Assembly (NCBI GenBank): GCA_028688145.1 | Contig: JAQTYU010000001.1 | Location: 454,284 to 518,283 of the forward strand | DNA from: Thiotrichaceae bacterium | GTDB taxonomy: Bacteria > Pseudomonadota > Gammaproteobacteria > Beggiatoales > Beggiatoaceae | Reading direction: 5' to 3' | Length of the DNA: 64,000 nt | Part shown: positions 1 through 9,833 of the stretch, in pieces | How the letters are laid out: every line of letters begins with the position of its first letter | Position numbering within the stretch: the stretch's first letter is position 1 | Notes under the pieces: generated by a model | The model's input: only the letters and a program-made list of their open reading frames with translations | Told to the model about the DNA's origin: nothing | The model's database searches: none | Made by a program: the position numbers and the translations under genes

Positions 1-152
1 ATAATACAACGCTTACGTAACAAGAGCTTATCAAAAGCGGCTAGTACTCTAGGCTTCATGTTTTTCTTTAAGGTGGTAATCAGTTCTATGTCATCTAAAG
101 CGAGTAACTCGGAAATGCTTGAGACAGATGTTGATGACGGGTGTAAAACCAT
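1..152 (-). CDS. Unknown protein, 5' end only (partial)
   Basis: An open frame of 50 codons runs leftward from an ATG at 152 and leaves the window without a stop. The peptide starts MVLHPSSTSVSSISELL and continues as a mixed hydrophobic/charged, probably helical stretch ending in a basic segment (KLLLRKRC). I do not recognise the family. There is no good Shine-Dalgarno sequence before the ATG, so an upstream start disrupted by the neighbouring insertion sequence at 195 is possible. It is called mainly because the frame stays open and the composition is protein-like. Confidence 0.35.
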   Translation of the reverse strand, partial: MVLHPSSTSVSSISELLALDDIELITTLKKNMKPRVLAAFDKLLLRKRCI

Positions 153-194
153 ATAATCGTGTTAAATTCATGGTAGGCAAGCTCATTGAGAATG

Positions 195-1120
195 ATAGAA
201 CCGATTTGAAGTCTTGTGTAAGATGTAAAAGATAAGGGATAGAGAATCGAGATAAAATGAGTCCTTATTCCAGTAGTCTGACCGATGCAGAGTGGGCAGT
301 CGTTGAAATCTTGTTAAATGAATTATTACCCAAGAAAAAACAAACTTGTCCTCAGAAATGGGGCTATCGTCTCCTGTTCGATGCCATGCTTTATCAACTC
401 AAAAATAGCTGCAACTGGGCAGAGCTCCCCAAAGACTTCCCACCGTATTCAACAGTCTATTAGCATTACAAACAATGGAGAGCTTTCGGCATCATCGATA
501 AACTGATGCCGCGTTTACATGAAAGCCTCAGAGAACAAAAACGCTAAGTGGACAAGCCTGATAATGGTGGATTCCCAAGCGGTGACACCTGTCTCGCCAG
601 TCTTCAAAGCAAGGGCTTTTGTTTTTACAAAGCCACCCATGGTATTAAAAGACATTTAGCGGTGGATAGTTCAGGCTTTCCTTTGTTCACGTACTGTAGC
701 AAAGCCAATATCAGCGATGATGTCGGTTTGATAGAAATGTTCAAGCAGAATCTCGACTACTTTAGGGACAAGCCCTTAGAAATACCTAAAACGACAATCT
801 TGTTGGATAATAACTATCACCCAGAACGTATTCGGAAAGAGTTAGAAAAGATTTCTCCTGAAATCATGGATAAAATCCAATTTGAGCTATCTCCTAAACC
901 CTCAAAACAAGAAAAGTTAGCGCAAGGTAAAACAGGCTTTGTGCCAGTCAAAGCAAGATGGGTAATAGAACGTTCAAATGCTTAGGTAGAGAGATGTAAG
1001 TCCTTGGTTAAGAACTTTAAATGGACTCTTAAGAATGCTAATGCCAAACTCAAACTGTGTTTTATCAGACTTCTGATTAAACGACTCGCTTCTTTTTAAA
1101 AGACTTCAAATCGGTTCTAT
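195..1120 (+). mobile_element. IS5-type insertion sequence, decayed copy
   Basis: A perfect 21-bp inverted repeat marks the ends at 195-215 and 1100-1120; the inner sequence at the left end begins ATAGAACCGATTTGAAGTC. The roughly 926-bp length and the single transposase-like gene between the ends fit an IS5-family element. No clear target duplication is seen immediately outside the repeats. Partial relatives of the same element occur at 31684-31892 and 51078-51350. The transposase is broken, so this copy should not move on its own. Confidence 0.85.
257..1099 (+). pseudogene. IS5-family transposase, multiply broken
   Basis: The frame begins MSPYSSSLTDAEW, typical of the N-terminal DUF4096 domain of IS5-type transposases. 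It meets a TAG at 461-463, continues in frame (HYKQWRAFGIIDKL) to a stop near 545, and shifts frame. A segment reading MVDSQAV, the expected first catalytic aspartate motif, sits in another frame near 565. The DDE domain then resumes at about 615 (GFCFYKATHGIKRHL, then the ILLDN motif and the SNA stretch) and is cut by another TAG at 983-985. The last segment (VERCKSLVKNF to ASF) ends at 1099. At least two nonsense codons and two frameshifts make it nonfunctional. Confidence 0.9.
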
Positions 1121-1212
1121 AAGAACACCAGAGTTTTGATAAATTATTTTCAGTTTTCACTAAGATGCGTATAATGTGGACTTCTTATTTATTTGTCTCG
1201 GAGCAGTATCGA

Positions 1213-1644
1213 ATGGCGATTGAGCGCACTTTATCTATTATCAAACCTGATGCAGTGGCAAAGAATGTCATTGGCGAAATTTACAGCCGCTTTGAAAAAG
1301 CAGGCTTACGGATTATTGCAGCGAAAATGTTGCACTTATCCCGTGAACAAGCTGAAGGCTTTTATGCCGTTCACAAAGAACGTCCTTTCTTCAAAGACTT
1401 AGTTGATTTCATGATTTCAGGTCCTGTGATGGTTCAAGCCTTAGAAGGCGAAAATGCTGTCGCTTTACACCGTGAATTAATGGGCGCAACCGATCCTAAG
1501 AAAGCCGCAGCGGGCACGATTCGCGCAGACTTCGCTGAAACTGTAGACGAAAATGCAGTGCACGGTTCAGATGCCGCTGAAACCGCTGCCGTGGAAATTG
1601 CTTATTTCTTCAATCCTTCAGAAATCAGCCCACGTACCCGCTAA
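1213..1644 (+). CDS. ndk: Nucleoside diphosphate kinase
   Basis: This cytoplasmic enzyme transfers the gamma phosphate from ATP to nucleoside diphosphates through a phosphohistidine. The protein is 143 residues, the usual family length, when started at ATG 1213 ([15 protein letters not shown]), which has GGAG nine bases upstream; the frame is open 16 codons further up without support. The active-site block [12 protein letters not shown] near residue 117 carries the catalytic histidine and the conserved HGSD signature. rlmN begins three bases after the stop, so the two are probably cotranscribed. The IS5 remnant ends about 90 bp upstream, so the promoter must lie in or next to its right end. 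Confidence 0.97.
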   Translation: MAIERTLSIIKPDAVAKNVIGEIYSRFEKAGLRIIAAKMLHLSREQAEGFYAVHKERPFFKDLVDFMISGPVMVQALEGENAVALHRELMGATDPKKAAAGTIRADFAETVDENAVHGSDAAETAAVEIAYFFNPSEISPRTR

Positions 1645-1647
1645 GCT

Positions 1648-2778
1648 GTGAGCATACCTGTGGATACACCCGTCAATTTATTACACCTAGACCGTCAAGG
1701 CTTACAAGCCTACTTTGAAGGAATAGGCGAAAAACCGTTTCGTGCTACCCAAGTTTTGCAATGGATTCATCAACATGGGGTAACGGATTTTGCAGAGATG
1801 AGCAATTTGAGCAAGGTATTGCGCCAAAAATTGCAAGACACCGCCTGCGTCACTCCCCCCAAAGTTTTACTACAACAAACTTCCGTTGATGGCACTAGCA
1901 AATGGCTATTGCAACTCGATAGCGGCAACAGCATTGAAATGGTTTATATTCCCGAAGACGATCGGGGGACGCTGTGTGTATCTTCACAGGTCGGCTGTGC
2001 GATTGATTGCAGTTTTTGTGCAACCGCCCAACAAGGTTTCAACCGCAATTTGCTCGCGGGCGAAATCGTGGCACAACTCTGGCTTGCCGAACACACACTT
2101 TATAAACAAGGCATTCGTGCAGGCGATAATCCCGACCGCGCCATCAGTAACGTGGTGATGATGGGCATGGGTGAACCTTTGGTGAATTTCAACAACGTGG
2201 TCAGCTCGATGCGCACCATGATGGATGATTTTGCTTATGGGCTTTCGTGGCGACGTATTACCCTGAGCACTTCAGGCATCGTGCCCGCAATTGCACGGCT
2301 CAAAGAACAATGTCCCGTGAATTTAGCAGTGTCTTTGCACGCGCCCAATGACGAATTACGCGACACGTTAGTTCCGATTAATAAAAAATATCCCTTAGCC
2401 GACTTGCTCGCGGCTTGTCGTGATTACATCGAAGGCAAAAACCGCTGTAAAGTCACCTTCGAGTATGTCATGATCAAAGACATCAACGACAGCCCCCAAC
2501 ACGCACGACAACTGGTCAGAATTTTACAAGGCATTCCTGCAAAGCTAAATCTGATCCCGTTCAATCCATTCCCGAATACCGATTATCAACGCTCCACCCC
2601 TGAAGCGATTGAGCAATTTCGCAATATCTTAATGAATTCAGGCTTAATGACCGTGACCCGCAAAACGCGCGGTGATGACATTGATGCCGCCTGTGGACAA
2701 CTCGCAGGACAAGTGCAAGACCGACGCAAACCCCGTCAGTTTAAGAATATTCCCATTCAACAGGAGCCTCTCGAATGA
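1648..2778 (+). CDS. rlmN: Dual-specificity 23S rRNA/tRNA adenine C2 methyltransferase
   Basis: A radical SAM enzyme that methylates C2 of A2503 in 23S rRNA and A37 in some tRNAs. The 376-residue length is normal. The iron-sulfur motif CAIDCSFC lies near residue 117, followed by GFNRNL and the MGMGEPL motif at about 173. A late cysteine (AACGQL near 349) matches the resolving/methyl-carrying cysteine of the family. The start is a GTG three bases after ndk with no convincing Shine-Dalgarno, suggesting translational coupling. The stop overlaps the pilF start by four bases (ATGA), so ndk-rlmN-pilF-rodZ looks like one operon, a common gammaproteobacterial order. Confidence 0.96.
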   Translation: MSIPVDTPVNLLHLDRQGLQAYFEGIGEKPFRATQVLQWIHQHGVTDFAEMSNLSKVLRQKLQDTACVTPPKVLLQQTSVDGTSKWLLQLDSGNSIEMVYIPEDDRGTLCVSSQVGCAIDCSFCATAQQGFNRNLLAGEIVAQLWLAEHTLYKQGIRAGDNPDRAISNVVMMGMGEPLVNFNNVVSSMRTMMDDFAYGLSWRRITLSTSGIVPAIARLKEQCPVNLAVSLHAPNDELRDTLVPINKKYPLADLLAACRDYIEGKNRCKVTFEYVMIKDINDSPQHARQLVRILQGIPAKLNLIPFNPFPNTDYQRSTPEAIEQFRNILMNSGLMTVTRKTRGDDIDAACGQLAGQVQDRRKPRQFKNIPIQQEPLE

Positions 2779-3563
2779 AACACTATTTGAGTTATTGTGC
2801 GGCACTGAGCCTGTTATTGAACGGGTGCAGCAGTTCCTCAACCACACCGCAGCAGCCTCCCCAACCCGAACCCATCCAAAAAAGTGAACCTGATCCGCAA
2901 AAAGCGGCTGAGGTCAATATGCAGCTGGGGGTTGAGTATTTAAAACGTGGGCAATACGACATCGCACTGACGCGGCTGACGCGCTCGATGGAAGTTAATC
3001 CCGATTTGTCAGAAACCCATAATGCGATGGGGATTTTATCAGAGCGTTTGGGCAGAACTGAAGAAGCGCGAAAATATTACGAGCAAGCCATCAGTTTAAA
3101 GCCTGACGACTCCGACATCCAAAATAATTACGCCCAATTTCTCTGCAAACAGGGTGAGTGGAATCAAGCCGAAGCGCATTTCTTAAAGGCGACGGAAAAT
3201 CCATTGTATAAAACCCCAGAGATTCCTTATACTAACGCTGGCATTTGTGCAGTGCGCAATAAGTCTTATGTGCGTGCTGAAACTTATCTGCGAAAAGCCT
3301 TGCAACTCAATCATAATTTACCACTCGCGCTGTATCAAATGGCAGGTTTAAATTATGAAATCCATAACATGGTAGCAGCGCGTGAGTTCTTAAAACGTTA
3401 TCTTGCCATTGCCAAACACACCCCACAAACTTTGTGGCTGGGAATTCGTGTCGAGCGTGTGCTGCATGACAAAAATGCCGAATCCAGTTATGCCTTATTA
3501 TTACGCTCACAATTTCCTGATTCAGAAGAAGCCTTATGGTTGAAACAATCGGAAAGACCCTGA
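2775..3563 (+). CDS. pilF: Type IV pilus biogenesis lipoprotein PilF/PilW
   Basis: PilF is the outer-membrane pilotin that helps the PilQ secretin assemble for type IV pili. The protein starts with a signal peptide and lipobox ([13 protein letters not shown], cysteine near residue 18). It is followed by a Pro-rich linker and tetratricopeptide repeats from about residue 45 to 220 (for example [20 protein letters not shown] and [20 protein letters not shown]). The length of 262 is typical. It overlaps rlmN by four bases and the rodZ-like gene by 28 bases. Other pilus genes here (pilE, pilR, pilS) lie more than 50 kb away. Confidence 0.92.
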   Translation: MKHYLSYCAALSLLLNGCSSSSTTPQQPPQPEPIQKSEPDPQKAAEVNMQLGVEYLKRGQYDIALTRLTRSMEVNPDLSETHNAMGILSERLGRTEEARKYYEQAISLKPDDSDIQNNYAQFLCKQGEWNQAEAHFLKATENPLYKTPEIPYTNAGICAVRNKSYVRAETYLRKALQLNHNLPLALYQMAGLNYEIHNMVAAREFLKRYLAIAKHTPQTLWLGIRVERVLHDKNAESSYALLLRSQFPDSEEALWLKQSERP

Positions 3564-4669
3564 GTCATGAAGCCTCTACTGAAATCGATATAAACTCCAG
3601 TTGTACATCTCAAGACAGTGACCCAAACCAAATGACTGAAAGCACTACACTCCCTGTTTCTTCAGAAGAAAATCAAGCAGCTCCCTTAGCTGAAGGTATC
3701 GTCGTTCCGCCCTTACCCCAAGCGGTTGCACCTGTGGAAACAGGAACGGAGGCTACCGTGACCAGCCTACCCCCTGTTGCAAACACGGTAGGCGCGCAAT
3801 TACACTTGTTGCGTGAGCAAAAAAATATTTCGGCACAATACATCGCCGACAAATTGAATTTAAACATCAAAACGATTTTGCAATTAGAAGCGGATGAATA
3901 TGAAAAACTACCGCCCACGACTTTCGTGCGCGGCTATATTTGCAGCTATGCAAAATTATTAGATGTTGATGCCACGCCCTTGGTCGAAAGTTACAAACAC
4001 AGTTGCAACAAGCCTGTGCCGCCCCTGTTGCCACAATTCAAAGAGAAGCCTCAGGCGAATACGGGTGATCCTTGGTTTAAAGTGCTGACAGGGGTGATTA
4101 TTGTCGCGCTGATGTTGTTGATGGCATTGTGGCGACCTGATAATTTACTCAATAAGAGTACGACCCCCGCGCCTGAAGCCGCTGCAAACAATACGCAGCA
4201 AGGGCAAGGACAAAGTCTTGCATTGCCCCCACAACTCATGAGTAGCAGCACGCCACCCCTCGCCGCTCCTCCAGCAACTGCGCCCACTACGGCAACGGCT
4301 CAGACAACACCACCGCCTGAAGAAACCAACGAAGCCAATGACACGCCCACCGCCGCTGCGGCTAAACAAAGTGAAGCGGCTGCGAAAGACCCCAAAATCA
4401 TGCTGCTGCATTTTAAAGAAGACACTTGGGCAGAAATCATTGATGCGCGCGGCAAAAAAGTGTACAGCAATGTCGGTAAAGGCGGTTCAGATGCCACGGT
4501 CAACGGCAATCCCCCTTTCAAAGTGAAAGTGGGCACGATTGGCAGCATGGTTGCAGAATACAAAGGGGAAAAAATTGACATGACCCCGCAACCCAACAAA
4601 TCCCGCAAGTTTACCGTGGGGGTTGCTTTACCCAGTGCTAAAAAACCTGCTGATGAAGAGGAAGAATAA
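3536..4669 (+). CDS. rodZ: RodZ-like cytoskeletal HTH membrane protein
   Basis: RodZ links MreB filaments to the inner membrane in rod-shaped cells. The 377-residue frame shows a Cro/cI-like helix-turn-helix at about 84-145 (LHLLREQKNISAQYIADKL, then TILQLEADEYEKLPPTTFVRG), one transmembrane helix near 180-200, a long Pro/Ala/Thr/Gln-rich periplasmic linker, and a C-terminal DUF4115 domain from about 283 (IMLLHFKEDTWAEIIDARG). It starts inside the end of pilF; ATG 3632 (MTESTTLPV) is an alternative because the first 32 residues are low complexity, and neither start has a strong Shine-Dalgarno. Position between pilF and ispG is the usual one. Confidence 0.88.
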   Translation: MVETIGKTLSHEASTEIDINSSCTSQDSDPNQMTESTTLPVSSEENQAAPLAEGIVVPPLPQAVAPVETGTEATVTSLPPVANTVGAQLHLLREQKNISAQYIADKLNLNIKTILQLEADEYEKLPPTTFVRGYICSYAKLLDVDATPLVESYKHSCNKPVPPLLPQFKEKPQANTGDPWFKVLTGVIIVALMLLMALWRPDNLLNKSTTPAPEAAANNTQQGQGQSLALPPQLMSSSTPPLAAPPATAPTTATAQTTPPPEETNEANDTPTAAAAKQSEAAAKDPKIMLLHFKEDTWAEIIDARGKKVYSNVGKGGSDATVNGNPPFKVKVGTIGSMVAEYKGEKIDMTPQPNKSRKFTVGVALPSAKKPADEEEE

Positions 4670-4680
4670 CATAAGGTTAC

Positions 4681-4747
4681 GGTGAGCGTCTCACCGCCCC
4701 TTCTTCTAAAATTCGGTTAGAGATACCCCAACTTTCGGGGGTATCTC
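4681..4747 (+). terminator. Two hairpins after rodZ
   Basis: GGTGAG-CGT-CTCACC forms a small hairpin at 4681-4695. GAGATACCCC at 4720-4729 pairs perfectly with GGGGTATCTC at 4738-4747 across an 8-base loop. No T-run follows the second stem, so this is a possible weak terminator or mRNA processing site between rodZ and ispG rather than a classical intrinsic terminator. Confidence 0.5.
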
Positions 4748-4860
4748 TCCCGCAATCACTTAAATTTTCTTCCGTTCCCTAAGCGTCACGTCCCGTGTTA
4801 AATCGCGGCTTATCGGCGCGACGCTCAGCAATTTATCACTCTGCATTCAAGGATTTTGTT

Positions 4861-5994
4861 ATGCACGCTGAAGTGAAGATTAAACGCCGTCTTTCACGTA
4901 AAATTTTCGTTGGTAATGTTGCCGTTGGGGGAGATGCCCCGATTTCTGTGCAAAGCATGACCAACACCGAAACTTGTGATGTCGCCGCCACCGTCGCGCA
5001 AATTGAAGCGATTCAACGCGCGGGCGCAGATATTGTGCGGGTTTCTGTGCCCAGTATGGAAGCTGCGGAAGCTTTCGGATTGATTAAAAAAGCCGTGACC
5101 ATTCCACTGGTTGCCGATATTCATTTTGACTACCGCATTGCGTTGCGCGTGGCAGAATTGGGCGTGGATTGTTTGCGAATTAATCCCGGCAATATTGGCA
5201 AAGAAGATCGCATTCAAGCCGTAGTCAACAGTGCCCGCGACAAAGGTATTCCAATTCGGATTGGGGTCAATGCGGGTTCTTTGGAAAAAGACATTCAAAA
5301 AAAATACGGCGAACCCACACCCGCTGCTTTAGTGGAATCCGCGCTGCGTCATGCGGAAATCCTAACCCGTTTAAATTTTCCTGATTTTAAAATCAGTGTG
5401 AAAGCATCCGATGTGTTCACCGCTGTTGAAGCCTACCGTTTATTAGCCGCACAAATTGAGCAGCCCTTGCATTTGGGAATCACTGAAGCGGGCAGTTTCC
5501 GCTCAGGCACGGTTAAATCTGCGATTGGTTTGGGGATGTTGTTGGCGGATGGCATTGGCGACACCATTCGGATTTCGCTTGCCGCAGACCCCGTGCAAGA
5601 AATTAAAGTGGGCTTTGATATTTTGAAAAGCCTGCATTTGCGCAGCAAGGGGATTAATCTGATTGCCTGTCCGTCCTGTTCGCGTCAGAATTTTGACGTG
5701 ATTAAAACCGTGAACGAATTAGAAGCACGTTTGGAAGATATTACAGAACCCTTGAACGTGGCGGTGATTGGCTGCGTGGTCAACGGTCCTGGCGAATCGA
5801 AAGAAGTGCAAGTCGGTTTAGCGGGTGGCTCTCCCAATAATTTATTGTATATCAATGGAGTACCTGTTGATAAACTAAAAAGTGAGGAGTTGGTTGATGT
5901 GTTGGAACAGCGGATTCGTGAACAAATTGCGCAGGCTAAACTGCCTGAAACCGAACGTCGGAAAATTATTCCGTTGAAAGAAGTGCATTCCTAA
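4861..5994 (+). CDS. ispG: 4-hydroxy-3-methylbut-2-enyl diphosphate synthase
   Basis: IspG converts MEcPP to HMBPP with a 4Fe-4S cluster in the methylerythritol phosphate isoprenoid pathway. The ATG at 4861 has AAGGA seven bases upstream and gives 377 residues; the frame is open 22 codons further up without support. Core motifs include [14 protein letters not shown] near residue 20, [14 protein letters not shown] near 80 and the cluster cysteines in [11 protein letters not shown] (about 279-283) and [10 protein letters not shown] (about 314). The hairpins upstream and the terminator downstream suggest it can be transcribed alone. Confidence 0.97.
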   Translation: MHAEVKIKRRLSRKIFVGNVAVGGDAPISVQSMTNTETCDVAATVAQIEAIQRAGADIVRVSVPSMEAAEAFGLIKKAVTIPLVADIHFDYRIALRVAELGVDCLRINPGNIGKEDRIQAVVNSARDKGIPIRIGVNAGSLEKDIQKKYGEPTPAALVESALRHAEILTRLNFPDFKISVKASDVFTAVEAYRLLAAQIEQPLHLGITEAGSFRSGTVKSAIGLGMLLADGIGDTIRISLAADPVQEIKVGFDILKSLHLRSKGINLIACPSCSRQNFDVIKTVNELEARLEDITEPLNVAVIGCVVNGPGESKEVQVGLAGGSPNNLLYINGVPVDKLKSEELVDVLEQRIREQIAQAKLPETERRKIIPLKEVHS

Positions 5995-6000
5995 AAAACT

Positions 6001-6032
6001 ATCCCCCTCGCAACCTAAGTTTTGAGGGGGAT
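6001..6032. terminator. Terminator between ispG and the convergent lipoprotein gene
   Basis: ATCCCCCTC at 6001-6009 pairs perfectly with GAGGGGGAT at 6024-6032, with a 14-base loop. It lies seven bases after the ispG stop and 40 bases beyond the stop of the opposite-strand gene, as expected of a shared bidirectional terminator. The T-rich tract is weak. Confidence 0.65.
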
Positions 6033-6071
6033 CGCTTAATTGCACATCGCTTTTTTACAAGCGACGATTAA

Positions 6072-6398
6072 TTATTTAGCAACAGCGTCGGCAGCTGGTT
6101 TCTTAGCTGCTTTTTTTGCTTTTTTGCCATGCTTAGCATGAGCTTTTTTGCTCTTCTTGCCTTTTAACTTCTTCTTGCCCTTCTTCTTAGACTTTTTGAC
6201 AGGCTTGTCTTCGGTGTAAGCAGGAGCATCTGGAGCAGCCATAGGCGCAACAGGTGTAGCGTCAACTGGAGCAGGCGTAGCAGCAGGTGCAGCAACTTCT
6301 ACTTTGTCAGCTTTAGGAGCAGCATTAACGGTAGGGGCAGTGCTGGAGCAGCCAGCGAGTGGTAATAAAGCAGCTAATACGATACTGATGTAACGCAT
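6072..6398 (-). CDS. Small lipoprotein with lysine-rich tail
   Basis: The start at 6398 (MRYISIVLAALLPLAGCSS) is preferred because GAGGA lies six bases upstream and a clean lipoprotein signal peptide with LAGC lipobox follows. The 108-residue product has an Ala/Pro/Val-rich middle and a C-terminal third made almost wholly of lysine, alanine and glycine, such as KKSKKKGKKKLKGKK. No enzymatic domain is visible. By analogy with other lysine-rich envelope lipoproteins it may bind peptidoglycan, nucleic acid or anionic polymers, but that is inference. It is monocistronic and convergent with ispG. Confidence 0.75.
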   Translation of the reverse strand: MRYISIVLAALLPLAGCSSTAPTVNAAPKADKVEVAAPAATPAPVDATPVAPMAAPDAPAYTEDKPVKKSKKKGKKKLKGKKSKKAHAKHGKKAKKAAKKPAADAVAK

Positions 6399-6544
6399 AG
6401 TAATTCCTCTTATCAAGTTGCAAGGTTTGTAACTAAAAAAATGCAGTGTCATTATACAATAAACATTGACGCTATTCATACCATTCCTACTTTTTGTAAG
6501 AATGATTGCTAAAGTATAAATTATTCAAATTCCACTGCAATAGC

Positions 6545-7831
6545 CTATTTTAAACTAATTAATACTTTTTTGGCAGTACCTAACGTAAAATCAATATCCT
6601 CTACGCTATGAGCTGCCGAAATGAAGCCAGCTTCAAAGGCAGAAGGAGCAAGATAAATGCCAGCCTCAAGCATTATATGAAAGAATTGTTTAAAACGTGC
6701 GACATTACATTGCATCACTTGATCGAAATTGGTGATGGGTTGGGTGGACTCGCTAAAAAATAAACCAAACATCCCACCGACTGCCACGCCTTGCATTGGA
6801 ACGCCGACTTCTTGGGCAATGCCGAGCAAGTCTTGTACAAAACTCTGAGTTTTCACACTGAGTTCTAAGAAAAAGCTGGGTTCTGAAATTAAATTCAAAG
6901 TCGCAAGCCCCGCCGCCATCGCCACAGGATTTCCTGACAAAGTGCCTGCTTGATAGACCGCGCCCAAAGGCGCGAGATGTTGCATAATTTCGCGCTTGCC
7001 CCCAAATGCGCCCACGGGCATTCCCCCACCAATCACTTTTCCTAAGGTGGTTAAATCGGGGGTGACGTGGTAATAGGCTTGTGCGCCACCCAAGGCAACC
7101 CGAAAACCTGTCATCACTTCGTCAAAAATTAACACACTCTGGTATTGATCACAGACCGCGCGTAAACCTTGTAAAAAACCATCGACAGGTGGAATGCAAT
7201 TCATATTGCCCGCCACAGGTTCGACGATAATGCAGGCAATTTGCTCACCCAATTCGGCGAACACTTGCTGCACTTGTGCGAGATTATTATATTCAAGGGT
7301 TAAAGTATGCTGTGCTAAGTCTGAGGGCACACCGGGACTGTTCGGTAAACCCAGCGTTAAAACCCCTGAGCCTGCTTTGACCAGCAAGGAATCGGCATGA
7401 CCATGATAGCAGCCTGCAAATTTGACAATCTTGTCACGCCCTGTATAGCCGCGTGCTAAGCGAATCGCGCTCATGGTGGCTTCTGTGCCTGAACTGACCA
7501 TGCGCACCAATTCAATCGACGGCACTAATTCGCAAACCCGATCTGCCATTTCTGTTTCAATTAAAGTGGGTGCACCAAAACTTAAACCTTTAGCGGCAGC
7601 TTCATATACAGCGGCGAGCACGTCGGGATGGGCGTGTCCTAAAATCATAGGCCCCCATGAGCCGACATAATCCACATAACGTTTGCCTTCAACGTCGTAT
7701 AAATACGCGCCTTGCGCCCGATCAAAGAAAATAGGGTCGCCGCCCACGCCTTTGAAAGCGCGGACGGGAGAATTAACGCCACCTGCAATATGGCGTTGTG
7801 CAGCAGCAAAATGGGGTTGTGATTGGGTCAT
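6545..7831 (-). CDS. hemL: Glutamate-1-semialdehyde 2,1-aminomutase
   Basis: HemL makes 5-aminolevulinate from glutamate-1-semialdehyde using PLP, in the C5 route to tetrapyrroles. The 428-residue protein has normal length. Visible motifs are [15 protein letters not shown] near residue 17, the [13 protein letters not shown] segment near 53, [16 protein letters not shown] near 113, [10 protein letters not shown] near 235 and the PLP-lysine region [17 protein letters not shown] near 263. Its start overlaps the thiE stop by four bases (ATGA), so thiE-hemL is one transcript read leftward, a frequent pairing in gammaproteobacteria. Confidence 0.97.
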   Translation of the reverse strand: MTQSQPHFAAAQRHIAGGVNSPVRAFKGVGGDPIFFDRAQGAYLYDVEGKRYVDYVGSWGPMILGHAHPDVLAAVYEAAAKGLSFGAPTLIETEMADRVCELVPSIELVRMVSSGTEATMSAIRLARGYTGRDKIVKFAGCYHGHADSLLVKAGSGVLTLGLPNSPGVPSDLAQHTLTLEYNNLAQVQQVFAELGEQIACIIVEPVAGNMNCIPPVDGFLQGLRAVCDQYQSVLIFDEVMTGFRVALGGAQAYYHVTPDLTTLGKVIGGGMPVGAFGGKREIMQHLAPLGAVYQAGTLSGNPVAMAAGLATLNLISEPSFFLELSVKTQSFVQDLLGIAQEVGVPMQGVAVGGMFGLFFSESTQPITNFDQVMQCNVARFKQFFHIMLEAGIYLAPSAFEAGFISAAHSVEDIDFTLGTAKKVLISLK

Positions 7832-8478
7832 GCCGTTTCCTTTAGAGCGATTGCGTGAAAAAGGCGATTATAACGTTGTGCGGCGAGGGTGACATTATTT
7901 TGTCCAAAAATTCCGTGAATCACCGCAAGAAAATGTGCGCCGTGGTTGAGCAGTTCGCCGCCATTGTCAGGCGTGACTCCGCCAATGGCAACAATGGGAC
8001 AAGTAAGACTGGCTTTAGCTTGTTTTAATAAATCAAGGCTTGCAGGAACGGCTTCGGGTTTGGTTAAAGAAGGGAAAAAACTGCCAAGGGCGATATAACT
8101 CGCACCTTGTTGGTCTGCGAGTTGGGCGCGGGCGAGGTCGTTGTAACAAGATACGCCAATAATCGCGCGTTCTCCCAAGAGGAGACGAGCGCGAGGCAGG
8201 GCGGGATCATGTTTTCCAAGGTGTACGCCATCTGCACCGACTTGGAGAGCCAGTGAAATATCGTCATTGATGATGAGAGGAATATGATATTTATCGCACA
8301 ATTGGCGCAAGGAACGTGCTTGCATCAGGCGTTGTGCGGGATCTGTGCGCTTATCGCGATATTGCAATACATTCACGCCGCCCAAAACTGCCCGCTCCAC
8401 CGTATCAATAAAGTTGTCTGCGGGAATGAGTTGTGCGTCAGTAATCGCATATAAGCCGTGTTTGGGTAATGGTGTCAT
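7828..8478 (-). CDS. thiE: Thiamine-phosphate synthase
   Basis: ThiE joins the thiazole phosphate and HMP diphosphate moieties to form thiamine monophosphate. The 216-residue TIM-barrel protein shows GLYAITD near the N terminus, [11 protein letters not shown] near 35-45, [21 protein letters not shown] near 68-88, and the phosphate-binding [13 protein letters not shown] near 168. It is the first gene of a thiE-hemL transcript. I looked upstream for a TPP riboswitch and saw no convincing one. Confidence 0.94.
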   Translation of the reverse strand: MTPLPKHGLYAITDAQLIPADNFIDTVERAVLGGVNVLQYRDKRTDPAQRLMQARSLRQLCDKYHIPLIINDDISLALQVGADGVHLGKHDPALPRARLLLGERAIIGVSCYNDLARAQLADQQGASYIALGSFFPSLTKPEAVPASLDLLKQAKASLTCPIVAIGGVTPDNGGELLNHGAHFLAVIHGIFGQNNVTLAAQRYNRLFHAIALKETA

Positions 8479-8856
8479 GATCCTACCCTGTGTGGCAACT
8501 TGGTATTATTCAGCATAATCTATAACCATAACTCTTTCTAGGATAATTAACAGAAATATGTAATTGTATTTCAATGGTCTAACAATTTGGTGGGTAAGGT
8601 GGGGAAAACCAAGGGGCAGGGGAAAAATCGGATAGTTTATGCGTATTCTATTCGCAGAATCTTTGTGTAATTTTTAAGTTATTTTAATGACATTGAAATC
8701 ATAAGTATTTTGTTATTCTTAGTCAAAATCAAATAATTTTCATCATTAAAGAAAAATCTAAATTTTCTTTAATATAAATTATAATTATCTATTTGATAGC
8801 ATGGTTATTTACCCATAAATTATATAATATATTTTTGATGTATTTATTTATCCATT

Positions 8857-8987
8857 TGTGCAAAAAAGTCAAATAATTATGCGGGGAAGTCAAAATGCAC
8901 TCTTGATTTTAACTTAGATTTATGCAGGCTTAGAGTTTTCTTTGTAAAATCGTGCGGCAAAGTCAAAAGATTGTGCGGCGAAGACAA
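8857..8987 (+). repeat. Short direct repeats (GTGCGGCAAAGTCAAA-like)
   Basis: Four recognisable units start at 8857, 8878, 8950 and 8971, giving two pairs each with an internal step of 21 bases. The shared core is AAGTCAAA or AAGACAA preceded by TGTGC or TGCGG. They are too few and too diverged for a CRISPR. Possible roles are protein-binding sites near the thiE or 9219 promoters, or relics of a duplicated sequence. Confidence 0.5.
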
Positions 8988-9066
8988 GTATTCTTTTGGG
9001 CTTTGTGTAAAATGAGGGCTGTGTAGCGAAGTTAGTTTTTCGTTCCCAAATATTATTCATGCAGTT

Positions 9067-9180
9067 CGTAGGGTGCATAAGGCGTAGCCGTCATGCACCG
9101 AGAGATAGCAGGTTTCTCAAATAAGGATGGGAATTTTTTTATTCATTCAGGTGTATGACGCTACGCTTATATACCCTACG
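9067..9180. repeat. Imperfect inverted repeat (CGTAGGGTGCATAAG family)
   Basis: The arm 9067-9099 starts CGTAGGGTGCATAAGG and the arm 9150-9180 is its imperfect reverse complement, ending ATACCCTACG. The arms share the GCGTAGCNGTCATNCACC block, with about 50 bases between them. The form is that of a dispersed REP-like palindrome pair. It lies just upstream of the secreted gene at 9219 and may sit in its leader. Confidence 0.65.
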
Positions 9181-9218
9181 CAGGTTTTTTTGATCTACTT
9201 TTTGGGAGGGTGTTCATA

Positions 9219-9785
9219 ATGAGGGTTATCTTAAACGTTATTCTGTTTGTTTTGATGTCTTTATCCTCGGTCTCATCAATAGCAGATAATGCAACAATAG
9301 TAGTCGATTACGCTGTAGGAGGTAATTACTACCAATCCTGTCGATTTTGTTCTGCATCGTATGGAAAAGATTCTGTTTCTACTACAGCTCTGGAGCTGAC
9401 TTGTTATTGTGACTCCAATAATCACTTGACTTCAGCAGGAGCGGCTTTATGTTCATCCAAGTCTAATGGTTTTATTGATTACACTAATGATCACGGGAAT
9501 TTAGGTTGTCACGAACATGGAAGAATGCCCATTCCCGTGAGTTCTGTTTATTCAATAATGCCAGTCATTGCTGGCAGTTATTCCAATAGTTGTCGAAACT
9601 GTAAATTAACTGCTTCGACAGCAATGAGTTCTTTTTACAAACCATCGCTTTTGGAGTGCCAATGTGATGGTGCGAATAAAATAAATCCATTAGATATTAA
9701 TACCTGCACGATAAACTCTAATGGCTTTATATCCCTATCCAATGATCATGGGGTATTGAGGTGCGACAATGGTGCACCTAAATAG
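9219..9785 (+). CDS. Secreted protein with two cyanovirin-like (CVNH) repeats
   Basis: ATG 9219 follows a strong GGGAGG and opens with a signal peptide (MRVILNVILFVLMSLSSVSS, cleaved near IADN). Two homologous halves follow. The first has GGNYYQSCRFC, LELTCYCDSNN and NGFIDYTNDHGNLGC. The second has AGSYSNSCRNCKL, LLECQCDGANK and NGFISLSNDHGVLRC. The pattern SCxxC, then LxCxC, then a closing NG...DHG.L.C resembles cyanovirin-N homology domains, which bind mannose-rich glycans. The DHG insertion before the last cysteine is not typical. Product length is 188. A periplasmic or extracellular glycan-binding role is inferred. Confidence 0.7.
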   Translation: MRVILNVILFVLMSLSSVSSIADNATIVVDYAVGGNYYQSCRFCSASYGKDSVSTTALELTCYCDSNNHLTSAGAALCSSKSNGFIDYTNDHGNLGCHEHGRMPIPVSSVYSIMPVIAGSYSNSCRNCKLTASTAMSSFYKPSLLECQCDGANKINPLDINTCTINSNGFISLSNDHGVLRCDNGAPK

Positions 9786-9833
9786 TGATTTTTTCGTTCC
9801 CACATTTCCAACCCAAACAAGTGAGGTGAAACC

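Larger units (their letters stand above)
8479..9218. other. AT-rich repeat-bearing spacer of about 740 bp
   Basis: No gene is supported here. The stretch 8640-8850 is strongly AT-rich and may hold the promoter of thiE-hemL. A short motif close to GTGCGGCAAAGTCAAA recurs at 8857-8873, 8878-8895, 8950-8968 and 8971-8987, with a weak fifth at 9021-9034. The right part carries a large imperfect inverted repeat (9067-9180, listed separately). Confidence 0.6.

Noticed and set aside
8479..8640. TPP riboswitch ahead of thiE-hemL
   Set aside because: I looked for the conserved CUGAGA and ACC-UGAUC-type blocks in the leader and did not find them in the right arrangement.
8857..8987. CRISPR-like array
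   Set aside because: Units are short, diverged and unevenly spaced, and there are no cas genes.
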